Shown: positions 1 to 5,558 of the stretch, piece after piece | Position numbering within the stretch: the stretch's first letter is position 1 | Layout of the letters: the number at the start of each line of letters is the position of its first letter | Assembly (NCBI GenBank): GCA_014384665.1 | Contig: JACNFI010000294.1 | Location: 7,014 to 15,436 of the forward strand | Reading direction: 5' to 3' | Source of the DNA: Candidatus Cloacimonadota bacterium | GTDB lineage: Bacteria > Cloacimonadota > Cloacimonadia > JGIOTU-2 | DNA length: 8,423 bases | Program-made: the position numbers and the translations under genes | The notes under the pieces: generated by a model | Databases searched by the model: none | Told to the model about the DNA's origin: nothing | Seen by the model: only the letters and a program-made list of their open reading frames with translations

Positions 1-78
1 GGTTGAATTGGTTGAAATGGTTAATTGGTTTACTCCGTTAAATGTTTACTATCTAAAGGGGTTGAATCGGTTAAAATT
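1..78. repeat. Degenerate GGTTGAAT-type tandem repeat
   Basis: Successive units begin at 1 (GGTTGAATT), 10 (GGTTGAAAT), 19 (GGTTAATT) and 27 (GGTTTACTCC). After a drifted middle section, further units occur at 60 (GGTTGAATC) and 69 (GGTTAAAAT). The period is 8-10 bases and the copies are imperfect. The tract ends about 20 bases before the protease start codon and the window cuts its left end. It codes for nothing visible. No convincing promoter was seen between it and the gene. Confidence 0.7.
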
Positions 79-99
79 AAATAAAGATAAGGAAAAATT

Positions 100-3000
100 A
101 TGCTGAAAAAATCATATTTCATAGTTATTTTATTATTTTGCTTTTTTTCTGTAAATGCTTTTGCAGAAGAGCCACATTTTGCAAAAGACCCAGCAATCTC
201 CCCAGACGGAAAAACCGTCTGCTTCTCTTATATGTCTGACTTATGGATAGTTCCATTTGAAGGGGGTGAAGCAAAAAGGATAACTGTATCAAAAGGTGAT
301 GATTTTAATCCTGTTTTTGCACCAGATGGGAAAAAGATTGCTTTTAATTCAAATCGGGAAGGACAGACAAATATTTATGTTATTCCATCTGATGGAGGTG
401 AGGCAACTTGCGTTTCTAAAGAAGGACTCAGTGTCTGTGATTGGTTCTCAAACGGTAAAAAATTGCTTGCAACAGGCTATGAAATTGGAATGGGAACAAA
501 TATCTTTTTAGTTCCTCTTGATGGTAAGCGACCAACTAAAATTACAGAAATCAGTGATTACTATTCCAAGTTATCACCTGATAATAAAAAAATAATTTTT
601 AATCGACGTGGTATGCCATATCGTGAAGCATACACCGGAAGTGTAAATGGGGAGTTGTGGGAATATGATATTAAAGACAAGACATATAAAAAATTAACAT
701 ATACTGACTATACAGAACGCTATCCAGTATATTCTTCAACTAAATCTGGGGTCTATTTTGCAGCATCTGATGGAAAAGTTTTTCAACTTTATCAAGTTCA
801 AAATTATGATTTTGAGAATAGAACTCAACTAACAAAATTCAAAAACTGGTCAGTTCGGGACATCAGCATTGCAAAACAAAATGATAGAATTGTCTTTGAA
901 AAATTTGATGAAATCTGGAAATACAATCCAGAGAATGGAAAAATTGGAAAGATAGATATTAACATTAAACAGGATTTTATTGATAATTTTGAGGTTAAAG
1001 AAGAGTTTACAAATAAGGTAAAAAATTTTGCCATATCTCCAAATGGAAAACTTGTGGTGTTCTCCTATAAATTTGACCTATTCGCAGTTCCTGAAAAAGG
1101 TGACGAAGTCAAGCAAATCACCTTTGCTCAACAAGGCATTGACGATATTGCCATAATGCAAGATAATCAAACTATATTCTTCACAACTTATGAGAAAGGG
1201 AATACCCAACTTTTCAAAGTTATTATCAAAAATTTGGAGAAAATTGAAAAGGTTAAGTGGTGCAAGGATAAATATATTGAATGGATAGAAATCGGAAATG
1301 ATGACAATCTGCTGATTCACTATTCAGATGATGACTCAAGATATAAACTGGCAAAATTAAATTACAAAACCGACAAGATAGAGAATTTGATTGATGACCA
1401 AATAGTTCGCAGCAAATTTACTATTAGCAGGGATAATAGATATGGGCTTTATTTTGTTCTAACAGAAGGGGCATGGAATCGTGAGTTATATCTTTATGAC
1501 CTGGAAAAAGATGAAAAAAAAATCTTGCTCCCATATCATGGCTGGATGGGTAATCTCTTTTGGGGTAAGAAAGGTGAATTTGTGTTCTTTAATCAAGGAA
1601 GTAAAATCTGCCGTTTAGACCTTCAAGCAAAAGAAGATTTCTGGGATGAGGAAGATTATTGGGAATCAATCCTCGCCCCGGAAGAGGAACAAGAAAAGAA
1701 GGAAGAGGAGAAGGAAAAGGTAAAGAAAGAAGAAAAGGCAGAGGCAGAGGAAAAGGATGAGGTAGAGGAAAAGGAAAAAGTTGAGCCTATCAAGATTGAT
1801 GTTGAGGATATTGATAAAAGAGTCTCTGAATTAGTCTCCCGTTCTGGATATAACTATGTTGTGGCCACTGTTAGCGATAGTTTGATTTACTATGTCAATC
1901 GGTTTGATGAAAGAGCACCCTCTGACGAAGAAGAAAAATATACAATGCGGAAAGTAGATTACAAAGGTAAAAAAGATGAGGAGCTTTTTGTATTCTCATC
2001 AGAGCCAGAACATATAATATTTAATGAAGAAAACAAATGCTTCTATTATGTAGAGAATGAGACCTTAAAAAAACTCTCTATGGATAAGAAAACCGAGATT
2101 ATCAAAAACGAGTTTAAGTATTCCTATGATAAACTTAAACTGAATAAATCCATTTTTGAGCAGGCGTGGATGACATTTGGCAGAAGATTTTATGACCCGG
2201 AGATGCATGGACAGGATTGGGATAAACTTTTCAAAAGGTTTTATCCATATATGGATTTTGCTTATTCCCCACAAATTATGGATGATATTATCTCAGAAAT
2301 GATTGGCGAGGTGAATGCATCTCACACAGGTTTTTCCCCAAGAAAAGAGAATAGAATAAAACAGTATAAACCCGCTTATGGTGGCTTTATTTTGGACTAT
2401 TCTGATATTCCCCAAAAAGGCATAAAATTCAAAAAAATATTCAGAAAATCAAAACTTAATATGCCTTATGGAATAAAAGCTGGAGATGTTTTGCTTTCTG
2501 TTGATGGTATTGAAATAACTCCCGAAACTTCTGTTCATTCTCTATTTTTGAATAAAATTGATGATAAAATTAACCTAAAAATTCAAACCGAAGATAGTGT
2601 GAAAACTGTTGAGATAAAAGGGCTTTCTCGCTGGGAAAACTATAAGATGTGGTATGACACCTGGGTTGATGAAAGAAAAGAGATGGTGGACGAATTAACC
2701 GACGGTGAAGTAGGCTATGCTCATATTCGCTCAATGGGAAACACAAGTTATGGCAAATTTGTCCAGGACATTTTTGCAGAAAACTATGATAAAAAAGCTT
2801 TGATTATTGATGTCCGTAATAATCCAGGTGGCTGGATTCATGATTTGTTAGTTGAACTTCTGACCAAAAAAACCTATGCATATACAACAAACCGCATTTT
2901 TAATGCCAGAAAACAGAAATTTCCTTCAAATAGCTGGGCAAAGCCACTTGTCTTGTTAATAAATGAAAATTCCTATTCTGATGCAGAAATTTTTCCAATT

Positions 3001-3261
3001 CTTTTTAAGCAATTGAAGTTAGGAAAAACAATTGGTATGCCGACCAGCGGTTCTGTTATTGGCACTGGACATATTGAATTTATGGATGGCTCAAGTATGA
3101 GAATGCCCGGAACTGGTTGGTACACTCAAGAAGAAATAAATATGGAAGGAACTGGTGCTGAACCTGATATCCTTGTTGACCAAACACCTGAAGAAAAAAT
3201 TGCAGATGATGATGTGCAGTTGAAAAGAGCAGTTGAGGAGATATTGAAGGAGGTGGAATAA
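100..3261 (+). CDS. Exported tricorn-like S41 peptidase
   Basis: This is a tricorn-type serine protease, a family that cuts peptides down to short fragments. Its 1053 residues compare with about 1070 for Thermoplasma tricorn. Residues 1-22 form a signal peptide (K3-K4, hydrophobic core, AFA before E23), so export to the periplasm is likely, whereas archaeal tricorn is cytosolic. TolB/PD40-like propeller repeats (S-P-D-G-K at 34-38, A-P-D-G-K at 74-78) make up the first propeller. A second begins near 310 (S-P-N-G-K at 313-317). A Lys/Glu-rich linker covers 528-562 and a PDZ domain about 758-843. The S41 core is complete: S741-H742 aligns with tricorn S745-H746, N-P-G-G is at 908-911, and S960-D961 (in N-S-Y-S-D-A-E) aligns with the nucleophile S965 and D966. 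E1016 is the likeliest equivalent of E1023, though E1021 is possible. The start at 100 is supported by AAGGA at 89-93. It is apparently monocistronic. Substrate is unknown. Confidence 0.93.
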   Translation: MLKKSYFIVILLFCFFSVNAFAEEPHFAKDPAISPDGKTVCFSYMSDLWIVPFEGGEAKRITVSKGDDFNPVFAPDGKKIAFNSNREGQTNIYVIPSDGGEATCVSKEGLSVCDWFSNGKKLLATGYEIGMGTNIFLVPLDGKRPTKITEISDYYSKLSPDNKKIIFNRRGMPYREAYTGSVNGELWEYDIKDKTYKKLTYTDYTERYPVYSSTKSGVYFAASDGKVFQLYQVQNYDFENRTQLTKFKNWSVRDISIAKQNDRIVFEKFDEIWKYNPENGKIGKIDINIKQDFIDNFEVKEEFTNKVKNFAISPNGKLVVFSYKFDLFAVPEKGDEVKQITFAQQGIDDIAIMQDNQTIFFTTYEKGNTQLFKVIIKNLEKIEKVKWCKDKYIEWIEIGNDDNLLIHYSDDDSRYKLAKLNYKTDKIENLIDDQIVRSKFTISRDNRYGLYFVLTEGAWNRELYLYDLEKDEKKILLPYHGWMGNLFWGKKGEFVFFNQGSKICRLDLQAKEDFWDEEDYWESILAPEEEQEKKEEEKEKVKKEEKAEAEEKDEVEEKEKVEPIKIDVEDIDKRVSELVSRSGYNYVVATVSDSLIYYVNRFDERAPSDEEEKYTMRKVDYKGKKDEELFVFSSEPEHIIFNEENKCFYYVENETLKKLSMDKKTEIIKNEFKYSYDKLKLNKSIFEQAWMTFGRRFYDPEMHGQDWDKLFKRFYPYMDFAYSPQIMDDIISEMIGEVNASHTGFSPRKENRIKQYKPAYGGFILDYSDIPQKGIKFKKIFRKSKLNMPYGIKAGDVLLSVDGIEITPETSVHSLFLNKIDDKINLKIQTEDSVKTVEIKGLSRWENYKMWYDTWVDERKEMVDELTDGEVGYAHIRSMGNTSYGKFVQDIFAENYDKKALIIDVRNNPGGWIHDLLVELLTKKTYAYTTNRIFNARKQKFPSNSWAKPLVLLINENSYSDAEIFPILFKQLKLGKTIGMPTSGSVIGTGHIEFMDGSSMRMPGTGWYTQEEINMEGTGAEPDILVDQTPEEKIADDDVQLKRAVEEILKEVE

Positions 3262-3310
3262 GGGAAATAGGGAAATAGGGAAATAAGGATATATGGATAT
3301 ATGGATATAT
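3262..3310. repeat. Two adjacent 8-bp tandem repeats after protease stop
   Basis: Directly after the TAA stop there are three exact copies of GGGAAATA (3262-3269, 3270-3277, 3278-3285). One base later come three exact copies of GGATATAT (3287-3294, 3295-3302, 3303-3310). The two units share a GG(A)-AT-rich pattern, as if one had drifted from the other. The array starts exactly at the gene end, so it may have expanded from the local GGAATAA. Confidence 0.9.
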
Positions 3311-3387
3311 GTGCTGTATGCTGTTGCACTTATTTTTCTCTCTCCTTATCACCCTATACTACTATATCCCTATACCTTTTTATTTCC
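3277..3387. repeat. Imperfect inverted repeat around the tandem arrays
   Basis: The reverse complement of 3362-3387 reads like GGAAATAA, three extra bases, then GGTATAGGGATATAG. This matches the array end (GGAAATAA-GGATATATGGATATAT) with a small gap and mismatches. The arms could fold over a loop of about 50 bases that contains a short GTGC/GCAC hairpin (3311-3314, 3326-3329) followed by T-rich sequence. It could act as a weak transcription end for the protease gene, but it does not have the form of a compact intrinsic terminator. Confidence 0.35.
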
Positions 3388-3417
3388 ACTAAAAATACCG
3401 AAGAGTCAAAAATGTAA

Positions 3418-3429
3418 ATAAATATTGGT
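3418..3429. repeat. 12-bp direct repeat, left copy (ATAAATATTGGT)
   Basis: This is an exact copy of ATAAATATTGGT. The other copy is at 4238-4249, so the pair brackets the first TA module and its promoter. It could mark the edges of an acquired segment. AT-rich sequence yields such matches by chance fairly often. Confidence 0.5.
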
Positions 3430-3472
3430 TGTGGCAATTTTATTAGTGAAAGATAAAGTTTGGAAATCAATC

Positions 3473-3500
3473 TTGACAAGAATGTATTTTTTAAAATAAT
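3473..3500 (+). promoter_or_regulatory. Sigma70-type promoter for first TA operon
   Basis: A perfect -35 TTGACA lies at 3473-3478, with 16 bases to AATAAT at 3495-3500 (5 of 6 against TATAAT). The predicted transcription start is near 3507, followed by AGAGGA (3521-3526) and the ATG at 3532. TA antitoxins of this class usually repress their own promoter. No clear operator palindrome was seen here. Confidence 0.65.
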
Positions 3501-3531
3501 GAGTATAAAAATGAAACAATAGAGGAATAAA

Positions 3532-3810
3532 ATGAGACAGATGATTAAGGTATTCGTGGATAGTCATGGACATATTGTAATACCCTCCGAGTTTAAAAGT
3601 AGCTTAAAATTGTCCCCGGGGTCAACATTAGTAGTTGAAGAAGGGAACAAGGGCGCGGTATGTTTATGCGCTCGGATAGATTTACCGAAGTTGGCTTACA
3701 AGCAAGGCGTGTTGATTGTTAAAGCTAAACCAATAAGGGACTTGCGAAACATTACCCGACTCGAACGTAATCGTCGTATATCTGCGCTCCTACAGCGAGT
3801 TAGCTTATGA
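3532..3810 (+). CDS. vapB: AbrB/MazE-type antitoxin (VapB)
   Basis: This 92-residue protein has an N-terminal swapped-hairpin AbrB/SpoVT DNA-binding domain (residues about 4-48, with the typical H-I-V-I-P-S-E-F and L-S-P-G-S-T-L stretches). A basic, helical C-terminal tail (about 60-92) is the expected toxin-binding part. Its role is to neutralise the PIN ribonuclease made by the next gene and, by family precedent, to repress its own operon. The start at 3532 is preferred because AGAGGA at 3521-3526 is 5 bases upstream. A second ATG at 3541 is possible and would remove three residues. The stop overlaps the toxin start by 4 bases (ATGA), which points to translational coupling. Its codons look richer in G and C than those of the genes downstream. 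Confidence 0.88.
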   Translation: MRQMIKVFVDSHGHIVIPSEFKSSLKLSPGSTLVVEEGNKGAVCLCARIDLPKLAYKQGVLIVKAKPIRDLRNITRLERNRRISALLQRVSL

Positions 3811-4241
3811 GAGTTCTATTAGATACTTCTGTATTGGTGGCTGCAATGATTGAATCACATCCAGCACATAAGCAAGCCTTTCCCTGGTTACAGCATGTAA
3901 TTGATGGAACGAATACAGGACTGGTTGCAGCGCATTCCATCGTTGAACTATACGCTATTCTTACAACTCTACCCATTCAACCTCGTATTCCACCCTCTGT
4001 TGCTCAACGATTGATTCACGAGAATGTTATCAATGTATGTAAAGTTATATCTCTGTCCGATAAAGACTATGCTTCCATAATAGAGCATCTATCTGAATCA
4101 GGTATTATTGGTGGGGTGACTTACGACGCTTTAATTATGTACTCGGCTTTGAAGTCCGATGCTGAACGGCTGGTGACACTTAATGATAAGGATTTCCGAA
4201 GAATATACCCCAATCATGCGGATAAAGTTACTCCTCCATAA
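3807..4241 (+). CDS. vapC: VapC toxin, PIN-domain ribonuclease
   Basis: This is a 144-residue PIN-domain toxin. The family cleaves RNA, often tRNA or rRNA, using Mg2+ held by clustered acidic residues. All expected positions are present: D6 in L-L-D-T-S, E47 in S-I-V-E-L-Y, D107 in T-Y-D-A-L-I, and D127/D129 in T-L-N-D-K-D-F. Length and motif spacing are normal, so the protein should be active. It is co-transcribed with vapB through a 4-base overlap. Hand counts give 26 and 27 G+C per 60 bases at 3841-3900 and 3901-3960, against 18 per 60 in the third module (5641-5700), which suggests a different origin. The stop codon lies inside the right copy of the 12-bp direct repeat. Confidence 0.92.
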   Translation: MRVLLDTSVLVAAMIESHPAHKQAFPWLQHVIDGTNTGLVAAHSIVELYAILTTLPIQPRIPPSVAQRLIHENVINVCKVISLSDKDYASIIEHLSESGIIGGVTYDALIMYSALKSDAERLVTLNDKDFRRIYPNHADKVTPP

Positions 4242-4249
4242 ATATTGGT
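4238..4249. repeat. 12-bp direct repeat, right copy (ATAAATATTGGT)
   Basis: An exact match to 3418-3429. It overlaps the vapC stop codon (TAA, 4239-4241). Together the copies enclose about 808 bases that carry only the first TA module and its promoter. Confidence 0.5.
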
Positions 4250-4402
4250 ACATATAAAAATATAAATATGCCTAACATATATTGTTCCCGCTGACTGCGA
4301 ATAGCATCCTGCCATTAAAATCTATTATACTTTTAGTTACTCGAAAATTTTTTTTGAAACAGAGTCGGATTTCTTGTAAAAAAGGTAAAAAGTGAAAAGA
4401 AA

Positions 4403-4465
4403 CATAATCGTCCCCTTGAGAAATAGCGGGTGTGTGAATGTAAAATTTAGGATGGAAAAGAAATA
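4403..4465. repeat. Dispersed CGTCCCC element, copy A
   Basis: The element starts CATAATCGTCCCC (4403-4415), has TGTGAATG at 4433-4440 and ends GATGGAAAAGAAATA (4451-4465). The same three blocks in the same order occur at 5131-5187. The first block matches in 11 of 13 positions and the second is identical, while the gaps between blocks differ. The copies lie on either side of the second TA module in the same orientation. Words such as AACCGTCCCC are known near REP-type elements and their IS200-like transposases, but no transposase is visible. Confidence 0.55.
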
Positions 4466-4494
4466 AATTGATTGGAGTTCATCTCAAGAGGGAC
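4410..4494. repeat. Bulged 11-bp inverted repeat, long loop
   Basis: GTCCCCTTGAG (4410-4420) pairs with CTCAAGAGGGAC (4483-4494). All 11 left-arm bases pair, with a single unpaired A at 4489 in the right arm, and A4421-T4482 adds a twelfth pair. The loop is about 60 bases. It contains no gene. It may be the termini or folded core of a small non-autonomous element. Confidence 0.6.
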
Positions 4495-4547
4495 TTCAAT
4501 CTATAGAGATTTTATCAACACATTATTTTGTTCCAAATAGAAACTTC

Positions 4548-4573
4548 TTGACATAAAATGAAACTTTTATAAT
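4548..4573 (+). promoter_or_regulatory. Probable promoter for second TA operon
   Basis: Perfect TTGACA at 4548-4553 and perfect TATAAT at 4568-4573. The spacer is only 14 bases, shorter than the usual 16-18, so either the promoter is weak or the real pairing is slightly different. It is 41 bases upstream of the preferred antitoxin ATG. Confidence 0.5.
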
Positions 4574-4613
4574 CAAATGGTTTATAAAATTATTATTTTG
4601 AGAGGTGATTAAT

Positions 4614-4835
4614 ATGTCAATAGCAGTAAAAATTTCTGAAGAATTAGCTCAATCTGCCAAAATTAATTCCAATATTTTTAAGCGATCTTTAGCTGGACAA
4701 ATTGAATTCTGGGCGACTATTGGAAAAATTGCTGAAGAAAACGAAGATTTACCTTTTTCATTTATCAAAGATATTCTCATTGGAAAAGAACAAGCAAAAA
4801 ATCAGGATTTGACACCTTATGAGTTCAGCAAATAA
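4614..4835 (+). CDS. ParD-like antitoxin
   Basis: This is a 73-residue antitoxin of the ParD-like type. A short N-terminal beta strand (S-I-A-V-K-I-S) is followed by helices containing the family-typical R-S-L-A-G-Q-I-E-F-W-A-T-I-G-K-I-A-E stretch. This forms a ribbon-helix-helix-like DNA-binding dimer, and the C-terminal part should bind the toxin. The ATG at 4614 is chosen over an in-frame GTG at 4605 because the GTG lies within the ribosome-binding site AGAGG (4601-4605), which is 8 bases from the ATG. The gene overlaps the downstream toxin by 17 bases, so the two are made together. The exact family assignment rests on recognition of the sequence pattern. Confidence 0.82.
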   Translation: MSIAVKISEELAQSAKINSNIFKRSLAGQIEFWATIGKIAEENEDLPFSFIKDILIGKEQAKNQDLTPYEFSK

Positions 4836-5130
4836 TAGTTCAGAAATTCAAGTATTACAAACATCATTGTTTGTTCGTCAGAAGAAAAAATTGAGAAAAA
4901 ATCAACTTGTAGAACTGGATAAGGCTGTAGAAGAAATTGTTAAAAATCCTAACATTGGTGAGCAGAAAAAGGGAGATTTGAAAAATATTTGGGTTTACAA
5001 ATTTAGAGCAGGTAACAACTTGTATTTATTAGCATATAAATGGGATAAAGGTTTAAGAATTCTTATTGCTTTGGGTACTCATGAGAATTTCTATCGAGAT
5101 TTGAAAAGATATAAAAAACGGAGAGTGTAA
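4819..5130 (+). CDS. RelE/ParE-superfamily toxin
   Basis: This 103-residue protein has the small RelE/ParE fold. A basic first-helix region (R-Q-K-K-K-L-R-K, 20-27) leads to the core strands (G-D-L-K-N-I-W-V-Y-K-F-R-A-G-N-N-L-Y, 52-69, then L-L-A-Y-K-W). The end is G-T-H-E-N-F-Y-R-D-L-K (86-96), typical of ParE-like toxins paired with ParD-like antitoxins. Members either cut mRNA on the ribosome or inhibit gyrase, and the sequence alone does not say which applies. It shows no internal damage. The only good start is the ATG at 4819, inside the end of the antitoxin gene. The preceding AGGA is 11 bases away, so translation probably depends on coupling. Its stop is immediately followed by the right-hand CGTCCCC element. 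Confidence 0.85.
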   Translation: MSSANNSSEIQVLQTSLFVRQKKKLRKNQLVELDKAVEEIVKNPNIGEQKKGDLKNIWVYKFRAGNNLYLLAYKWDKGLRILIALGTHENFYRDLKRYKKRRV

Positions 5131-5187
5131 CACAACCGTCCCCGATTGTGAATGCAGAATGTAGAATGAAGAATGGAAAACGAAATA
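5131..5187. repeat. Dispersed CGTCCCC element, copy B
   Basis: It begins CACAACCGTCCCC (5131-5143), one base after the toxin stop codon. CACAA (5131-5135) and TTGTG (5146-5150) form a 5-bp stem with the CCGTCCCCGA core as loop. TGTGAATG (5147-5154) and AATGGAAAACGAAATA (5172-5187) match the later blocks of copy A at 4403-4465. Confidence 0.55.
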
Positions 5188-5213
5188 CGGAGGACGGAAA
5201 ACGGAATACGGAG
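5150..5213. repeat. Drifting AGAATG / ACGGAAAACGG tandem words
   Basis: 5150-5175 is built of GAATG words separated by two or three bases (GAATGCA, GAATGTA, GAATGAA, GAATGG). It passes into two 18-base copies at 5175-5192 and 5196-5213 that differ at one position (GGAAAACG, A or G, AATACGGAG), with a period of 21 bases. It lies between the second TA module and the promoter of the third and has no coding sense on either strand. Confidence 0.8.
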
Positions 5214-5242
5214 AAAGGGAAAATATTTCTTCCAATAAAAAT

Positions 5243-5269
5243 TTGACAAGTAGAGATATTTTCTATAAT
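5243..5269 (+). promoter_or_regulatory. Promoter for third TA operon
   Basis: Perfect TTGACA (5243-5248) and perfect TATAAT (5264-5269) separated by 15 bases. The first eight bases, TTGACAAG, are the same as in the first module's promoter, and the -35 to ATG distance is nearly the same (58 against 59 bases). The start codon at 5301 is preceded by AGAGGA (5288-5293). Confidence 0.7.
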
Positions 5270-5300
5270 TTAGATTGATAAAAACGAAGAGGATAAAAAA

Positions 5301-5558
5301 ATGATCAACAAAAAATTATTAAAATTGGAGATTGATAAAATTCCGGAAGAATATTTAACGATTCTATATAAAATTATAAAATCATTAGAAAAGCCAAATG
5401 AAATTCAAGATTTAACTGTAGGTAAAAACGCGAATTTTGAATTAGATAGTGATTTCTCATGGAATGATTTTATCAATTCAACCTACGGCTCTCTTTCTGA
5501 TTCTCCGATTAATCGTGGGAAACAGGGGGATTTTGAAATACGGAATCCAATCCAATGA
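5301..5558 (+). CDS. VapB-like antitoxin of the third module
   Basis: This 85-residue protein has an N-terminal helical segment (L-E-I-D-K-I-P-E-E-Y-L-T-I-L-Y-K-I-I, about 9-26) similar to DUF2281-type antitoxins. Its acidic C-terminal tail (W54-N-D-F-I-N-S-T-Y-G-S-L, then Q-G-D-F-E-I-R) is of the kind that wraps around PIN-domain toxins. It appears intact. AGAGGA (5288-5293) lies 7 bases before the ATG. The stop overlaps the next start by 4 bases (ATGA, 5555-5558), the same arrangement as in the first module. No DNA-binding motif is evident. Because the partner toxin gene is chimeric, the antitoxin may now have only half of its normal binding surface. Confidence 0.75.
   Translation: MINKKLLKLEIDKIPEEYLTILYKIIKSLEKPNEIQDLTVGKNANFELDSDFSWNDFINSTYGSLSDSPINRGKQGDFEIRNPIQ

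Larger units (their letters stand above)
4242..4613. other. Gene-free stretch between first and second TA modules
   Basis: No reading frame here has a credible start, ribosome-binding site and codon pattern. The stretch holds, in order, AT-rich filler, a CGTCCCC-containing element (4403-4465), the arms of a bulged inverted repeat (4410-4494), a promoter (4548-4573) and the ribosome-binding site AGAGG (4601-4605) of the second antitoxin. A GCCTAAC at 4270-4276 resembles an integron core site but has no partner. Confidence 0.75.

Noticed and set aside
3311..3337. Possible intrinsic terminator GTGC...GCAC followed by T-rich sequence
   Set aside because: The stem is only 4 bp with an 11-base loop, too weak to call a terminator by itself.
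3080..3352. Minus-strand open frames across the protease end and the 8-bp repeats
   Set aside because: Their I-S-L-F-P-Y-F-P type repeats are translations of the tandem array. They are antisense to the conserved C-terminus of the protease.
4270..4276. GCCTAAC, together with CTCAAGAGGGACT at 4483-4495, suggesting an integron attC site (a cassette array would fit the small same-strand genes)
   Set aside because: No matching GTTRRRY core was found downstream, the two arms are in reverse order compared with Vibrio attC repeats, and no attC-like core pair was found after the other genes. A lone GTCTAAC at 5929-5935 also lacks a partner.
5053..5235. Open frame on the minus strand across the end of the RelE-like gene
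   Set aside because: It is produced by the GAATG/ACGGAAAACGG repeat words and the antisense of the toxin gene. It has no ribosome-binding site and a repetitive, nonsensical protein.
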